This document shows, piece by piece, positions 58,877 to 64,000 of a DNA stretch of 64,000 nucleotides. The stretch comes from Dama dama (lineage: Eukaryota; Chordata; Mammalia; Artiodactyla; Cervidae): positions 26,014,001 to 26,078,000 of the forward strand of contig NC_083697.1 in NCBI RefSeq assembly GCF_033118175.1, in the 5' to 3' direction. The notes below the pieces were generated by a model. It did not search any database. It was not told the origin of the DNA and saw only the letters and a list, made by a program, of their open reading frames with translations. Position 1 is the stretch's first letter; every line of letters begins with the position of its first letter. A program made the position numbers and the translations under genes.

Positions 58877-60509
58877 GTGAATTTCAAACATGAAAAGCAT
58901 TGAAATCAATAGTTTGGTGACTTCATTTGTGAAGACCATTTCATGTACTTATTTTCATTTTTATCTGATAATATAATAGCAAACTATTTAAGCCATTAGT
59001 GAAAGCCCCTGTGGCTTTGTGGACGGCCACTCCTAAGAGGTTTTATTATGACAGTTTTTAAACATAAGGCAAAATTGAAAGAATCAACATTCAGTGAATG
59101 ACTCTGCACCCTCTACCTAGATTCTACCATTAGCAGCCTACTAGAGTTGGTTCACCACACTTCTATCTATCCCTCCCTCTATGCATCCAGTCATAAATCC
59201 ACCTAATTATCTATTTTTATTATGGCAGTGTAGTTTTTATTTGGAGGAAGAAAAATAAGAACAAGGAAGAGGGAGAAGGGGCAGGAATCAGAAGGCAAAG
59301 AGGAAAAGTACTTTTGAGGCCCTTGGGAGAGTGAGAGTCACACATGCTGCTATTAAATGGAGCCATCAAGCGGCAAACTAGCACTGCCATTCAAGCCTTT
59401 GGTATGTTTGTGGATTTCTTAACAATTCGTAGCCAAAGGATTTTCAAAAGAGAAAGTAAAAAGGAATCATCTTTTGTTAAGAATAAGGAGATAAGAAAAT
59501 AAAACTTATTAGTGGAATATCTAACAGTAAGTTCCGTACTGTACTTCTACCAGATATTTAGAATGGCCTAACTTTCTAAGGTCTGCTTCAAAAGCAAATG
59601 TTGATAAAGATCTGTTTTACTTGCTAAACCTGCCTCTTTGCATATGAAGAATCTGTGCCTAAATGAAGGCAAAAAGATACCTTTCAGGGTTCTGTTTAAA
59701 TACACAGACTATTAAGTTGCCCATAACATTCACAGGTTGAACTAAAAATAAAGTACCATGAGGCCTAGGTGCTTTATGGACAAACTGCCTCTAATAAAGC
59801 ATCCCTCCTCCCCATTCTAGTTTTATAAATATTATGAAGCTCCTGGAAACATGAATAGGATCTTAAATATGTTAAACCAGGTAAGAAAGTGGTATTTTGA
59901 TTATGTTTTGTCAGATGACAATACATTAGTAAATTTGGCGTTTTAAGGGCTATAATAACTCTAATAAAGAAACTAAATAAAAAAACAAGAAAGAGGTATT
60001 TTGAGATATGGTATTCATTTAAAAACCAAATCATACTTTGTATTTAAATCCAATATTCTTGTGCCTGACACCATTTACATGTATAAAAGTATTTTTCAAC
60101 TTGACTAAAAATGATGGTTCTTTAGGTGTCATCATGAAAAAACAAAACTCAAGAATCAAGTGTTTTAATATAAATGATCCTATTTACCCTGCAATGTAAA
60201 TTCTTCTGCAGTAGAGTCTGTTGTCTAATTCAAGTTAGAAGGAACCTGATTATTCAGACAACTTCATCGTTTGCATTATGCAAAAAGAAATTACAAGGGT
60301 AAAGGAGCCAATTTTTAAACTAAGGAAGCACCATATTAGGACACTGGTATTTTTGGTCAGTTCAAAGCATCAAATAAAGCAGGATGAAAAAAAAAAAAAA
60401 AAAAAAAGCCATGGATGGAAAATAGGCACGGGTGCAGCCAGGACATCTGCTCAGTCTAGTGGCAATAGATAGTGCTCAAGATCAGGCAGCTTTTTTTAAA
60501 TAAATTTTT
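58877..60509. other. GSTCD intron, mostly unique sequence
   Basis: 59040-59230 (caaaattgaaagaatcaaca ... ccctctacctagattctacc) resembles an old LINE 3' region but is not assignable. A 22-bp poly(A) run lies near 60386. Confidence 0.4.
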
Positions 60510-60924
60510 TTTTTCTTTTTATTATTATTATTATTTTTTTTTTTCCAGTGGGTTTTGTCATACATTGATATGAATCAGCCATGGATTTACATGTATTCCC
60601 AATCCCGATCCCCCCTCCCACCTCCCTCTCCACCCGATTCCTCTGGGTCTTCCCAGTGCACCAGGCCGGAGCACTTGTCTCATGCACCCCACCTGGGCTG
60701 GTGATCTGTTTCACCATAGATAGTATACATGCTGTTCTTTTGAAATATCCCACCCTCACATTCTCCCACAAAGTTCAAAAGTCTGTTCTGTATTTCTGTG
60801 TCTCTTTTTCTGTTTTGCATATAGGGTTATCGTTATCACCTTTCTAAATTCCATATACATGTGTCAGTATGCTGTAATGTTCTTTATCTTTCTGGCTTAC
60901 TTCACTCTGTATAATGGGCTCCAA
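60510..60924 (-). mobile_element. L1 LINE 3' UTR fragment, sense in GSTCD
   Basis: The complement of the same 3' UTR as 55342-56723: cagtgggttttgtcatacat, accaggccggagcacttgtc, tcactctgtataatgggctc. Only the 3' UTR remains. It is followed by an older L1-type 3' terminus at 60925-60990. Confidence 0.92.
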
Positions 60925-60990
60925 GTAAATTTTTTATTGCAAGATATTTGCTTTACAATATTGTGCTGGTTTCTGCCATACACCAAATAG

Positions 60991-61554
60991 GCAGCTCTTA
61001 ATTTATTCTTTCTTAGTCTGAAGCAACAAAGTACCTTGAATGTTATAAATTACTGGTAAAAGGAAAATGGATGGGTGCTTGGATACATTTTAGACTTAAA
61101 AAGATTCATTTGCTGTTTTGTTTTCTAAGTATTTCTTTGAGATGCACACCACCCTCATTCTGTGAAAATTTTTTTTAATCATTAAATATGATTAAAGGCA
61201 AAAAGGATAAGTACTTCAGGAGTACATAGAGTATATAAAGGAGATGGCTAAAACTAATTGTGCAGGGATTTTTAAAATACATTTTTGTTTGGAAAGTTAT
61301 CAAGTCAAGAGGGCAAGAGTAAATTTCCCCAACAGAGACGCTTGTAATAGGTTGCAGAGATGGTACGACGCAACTGAATACACAGGGTGATACCGATAGG
61401 GCCTTTGGTGGGTGAGAAGGAATGTAAAAACCACAAATTTTCATGCTTTCAAGAAGCCTAACAACATTAAGACAAACATCATGCTTCACAGGGTAACGGC
61501 CAGCGATGCCCAAATTCCACCTTCCGGGTAGATGTGGTTTTCATGCCTGGGACA
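60991..61554. other. GSTCD intron, unique sequence
   Basis: No feature recognised. Confidence 0.4.
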
Positions 61555-61840
61555 GTCACCAGGCCCCAAGTATACGCCCCGCAGCTGTCTCCAGGCTGAG
61601 GACACAGCGCAAAGTAAGACATGGTCCCTGTGCTTCAGGAGTTAAGAGGGGACCTAAGAAGACGATGTGCAGGTATAGTACTCATTATGTGCAAAGTATG
61701 TGCACTGCCGGTAAAGAACGAACTGTGTGAGACATCACTGAGGATTTTACTGAGATCTGGGGTACTTCACCTGAGTCTCTGAGGAGGAACAGAAACTTCC
61801 CAGGTAGAATGGGGAGGGAAAGCATGCTAAAAATGATACG
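61555..61840 (-). repeat. L2 LINE fragment
   Basis: Worn complement of L2: gtaagacatggtccctgtgc, ttcaggagttaagagg, and cccaggtagaatggggaggg. Confidence 0.55.
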
Positions 61841-62123
61841 GCAGGGACTTCCCTGGTGCTTCAGTGATAAAGAATCTGACTGCCGTTGCAGGTGACACAG
61901 TTCGATCCCTGGTCCAGGAAGATCCCACACGCCACTGAGCAACTATGCCCGTGGGCCACAAGGACTGAGCCCGTGTGCCCTAGAGCCTGTGCTCCGCAAC
62001 AAGGGAAGCCACGGCAATGAGAAGTTCACACACAGCAATGAAGCATCGCTCTGACTTGCACAACTAGAGAAAGTGTGCAAAGCAACGAAGACCTAGCACA
62101 ACCAAAAAAATAATAAAATGAAA
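61841..62123 (+). mobile_element. CHR-type SINE, long form
   Basis: gcagggacttccctggtgct head, gttcgatccctggtccagga, body tgggccacaaggactgagcc, tail accaaaaaaataataaaatg. Confidence 0.9.
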
Positions 62124-62799
62124 TTCTTATTTTTTTTTAAAGTGTGATATGGTATACTCAGGGGAGAAACTGCGATTAGCTCACTTGTGCTTGAATATGA
62201 GGATCCACGGGAAAGTGGTAGAGCATGGGACAGACCTGAGAATTTGGCAGGGCCAGATGGGAAAGGGCACTGCTTCTTATCTTGTCTCTTTGTGCTGCAG
62301 AGAAACAGTCTTAATATATACTTAACTGGTATGCTTAGAGCTCCTTAGAGACAAGTTCTCTTTGAATAGACAGCTTTGTTATTTTTACATTATTCCATAT
62401 TAAGATGTTCTTTTATACTGCTATCCTGCAACATTTTAAATTCTGGATAGAGTATATCCACAAATCAGATAGAATTATTCATAAATTTATGTGGAGCATT
62501 CAACCTCAATGGATACTAATGTCATCAAATGATTTAATTAAGAAAATGAAATTAAATAAATTGAACTCACTGAATCATTTCGAGCTCTGCTGTTCTAGAC
62601 CAAGAATGCCTTTGGATCCTTATTGGATTCTTCTCCTCACTCTCCTTCCCAGGCTTCTCTCCCCGTGGTGGTCCCTGAGATGCTGTATGCACCAGGTTCT
62701 CTCTGTGCCACCGCTCATCACTGAGGGTGATTTTCTGGAGTATATCACCAAAAAGTCCCTTCCAAAACTACCCGTGAAAATACCTGTACTTACTTAAAA
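62124..62799. other. GSTCD intron, unique sequence
   Basis: No confident feature; the end may belong to the following L2. Confidence 0.4.
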
Positions 62800-63060
62800 T
62801 ACTTTTAAAGGCTCCCCTCTGCCTTATGAAAAAACTCCTAACTTCTTGGAAAGAAAGCAAGGCCTTTAACGATCTGGACCCTGTTAATTTGCCGATCTTC
62901 CTTTCTGCTACTTTCATACTATACCTTCTATGTTCCAGCCTCTCTGAACAATGGCTATAGTCCCTTGAATTTATCATCGCTGGTGAGTCAGCTGCTTTAT
63001 AAATTTTGTTCTCTTTGCTTGAAACCTATTCCTCACTCCTGGCTACACTGACATGAATTC
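62800..63060 (+). repeat. L2 LINE fragment
   Basis: Sense L2 ORF end: aaaggctcccctctgcctta, aaggcctttaacgatctgga, tgctactttcatactatacc. Confidence 0.7.
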
Positions 63061-63219
63061 CTATTGTAATAAGTTGGTTTTTTTTTTTAAGACAAAAACA
63101 AAAAAGTTACTTTTTTAAACTCCTTATCACTATACAAAGGGCTTTTATACCATAAAGGCTGTTTTTTATGCTGTAAAGGCTGTTATTATTAACTACTGAA
63201 AAAGTTTTCTTATTTTAAA

Positions 63220-64000
63220 ATGATTACCGACAAAGATGCCACAAAAAAAGAAAACTACAGGCCAATATCACTGATGAACATAGATGCAAAAATCCTCAAC
63301 AAAATTCTAGCAAACAGAATCCAACAACATATTAAAAAAATCATACACCATAACCAAGTGGGCTTTATCCCAGGAATGCAAGGATTCTTTAGTATCTGCA
63401 AATCAATCAATGTAATACACCACATTAACAAATTGAAAGATAAAAACCATATGATTATCTCAATAGATGCAGAGAAAGCCTTTGACAAAATTCAACACTC
63501 ATTTATGATTAAAACTCTCCAGAAAGCAGGAATAGAAGGAACATACCTCAACATAATAAAAGCTATATATGACAAACCCACAGCAAGCATTACCCTCAAT
63601 GGTGAAAAATTGAAAGCATTTCCCCTAAAATCAGGAATAAGACAAGGGTGCCCACTCTCACCACTACTATTCAACATAGTGTTGGAAGTTTTGGCCACAG
63701 CAATCAGAGCAGAAAAAGAAGTAAAAGGAATCCAGATAGGAAAAGAAGAAGTGAAACTCTCGCTGTTCGCAGATGACATGATCCTCTACATAGAAAACCC
63801 TAAAGACTCTACCAGAAAATTACTAGAGCTAATCAACGAATATAGTAAAGTTGCAGGATATAAAATTAACACACGGAAATCCCTTGCATTCCTATACACT
63901 AACAATGAGAAAACAGAAAGAGAAATTAAGGAAACAATACCATTCACCATTGCAACAAAAAGAATAAAATACTTAGGAGTATATCTACCTAAAGAAACAA
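63220..64000 (+). mobile_element. L1 LINE, RT domain open to the window edge
   Basis: A 5'-truncated L1 starting at the ORF2 segment DKDATKKENYRPISLMNIDA. The frame is open from 63193 to 64000 with no stop (about 260 codons within the L1). RT motifs are intact: ISIDAEKAFDKI (motif A), GIRQGCPLSPLLFN (motif B) and FADDM (motif C, 63766-63780). It continues beyond the window. ORF1, the 5' UTR and the endonuclease domain are missing, so autonomous activity is excluded unless the missing part lies elsewhere. Orientation is opposite to GSTCD. Confidence 0.96.

Noticed and set aside
4727..62123. tRNA-like heads with A- and B-box remnants at many places
   Set aside because: These are the tRNA-derived heads of Bov-tA and CHR SINEs; none keeps a tRNA fold with anticodon and acceptor stem.
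57000..64000. Search for the next upstream GSTCD exon (ending in SPKEG)
   Set aside because: No matching minus-strand coding stretch with a donor was found; the exon is probably beyond 64000.
1..64000. CRISPR array, bacterial operon or viral genome
   Set aside because: Repeats are dispersed eukaryotic retroelements; there are no regularly spaced short repeats, no ribosome-binding-site-led gene clusters and no recognisable retroviral gag-pol-env.

Overview
This is a stretch of ruminant (bovid or deer-type) nuclear genome. The evidence is the repeat content: many tRNA-derived Bov-tA and Bov-A2 SINEs, several BovB (RTE-type) LINEs, cetartiodactyl CHR-type SINEs, L1 copies with ruminant-type 3' ends, and older mammalian repeats (MIR, L2, MER/hAT, decayed L1). 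Most open reading frames here lie inside BovB or L1 copies or inside SINEs and are not host genes. Species cannot be fixed from the sequence alone.

The window holds one host gene that I can support. It is the 3' part of GSTCD (glutathione S-transferase C-terminal domain-containing protein), on the minus strand. Seven coding exons can be assembled in frame, from 56825-56940 down to the stop codon at 27377-27379. All have plausible splice sites. Together they encode the last 219 residues, which form the methyltransferase-like domain. The earlier exons (GST-C-like half and promoter) must lie beyond position 64000. The individual exons are 31 to 137 nt of coding sequence, so most are too small to stand out as open frames.

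Layout: 1-26600 is intergenic sequence downstream of GSTCD. It is filled with SINEs, five BovB pieces, several L1 pieces and a nested stack (L1 > CHR SINE, and L1 > Bov-tA > BovB) at 15770-18245. 26600-27376 is the probable 3' UTR. 27377-56940 is GSTCD exons and introns. These carry two large BovB copies (31822-33262 and 43220-45911), two L1 insertions with clear target-site duplications (35807-36480 antisense and 55342-56723 sense), and many SINEs. 56941-64000 is the next intron upstream, with a BovB 3' end, an L1 3' end, an L2, and at the right edge a 5'-truncated L1 whose reverse-transcriptase frame is still open when the window ends.

The most interesting signals concern transposons meeting the gene. 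The 16-bp target-site duplication of the L1 at 35807-36480 overlaps the 3' end and splice donor of a 31-nt GSTCD exon, so the donor has been duplicated. Opposite-orientation L1 copies flank exons 55224-36516 and could pair. The intron between 56825 and 55268 is about 90% L1. Two BovB copies 21 kb apart share a perfectly identical 189-bp tract within otherwise diverged sequence, suggesting gene conversion or recent common descent. I found no new enzyme system, CRISPR array or RNA gene.
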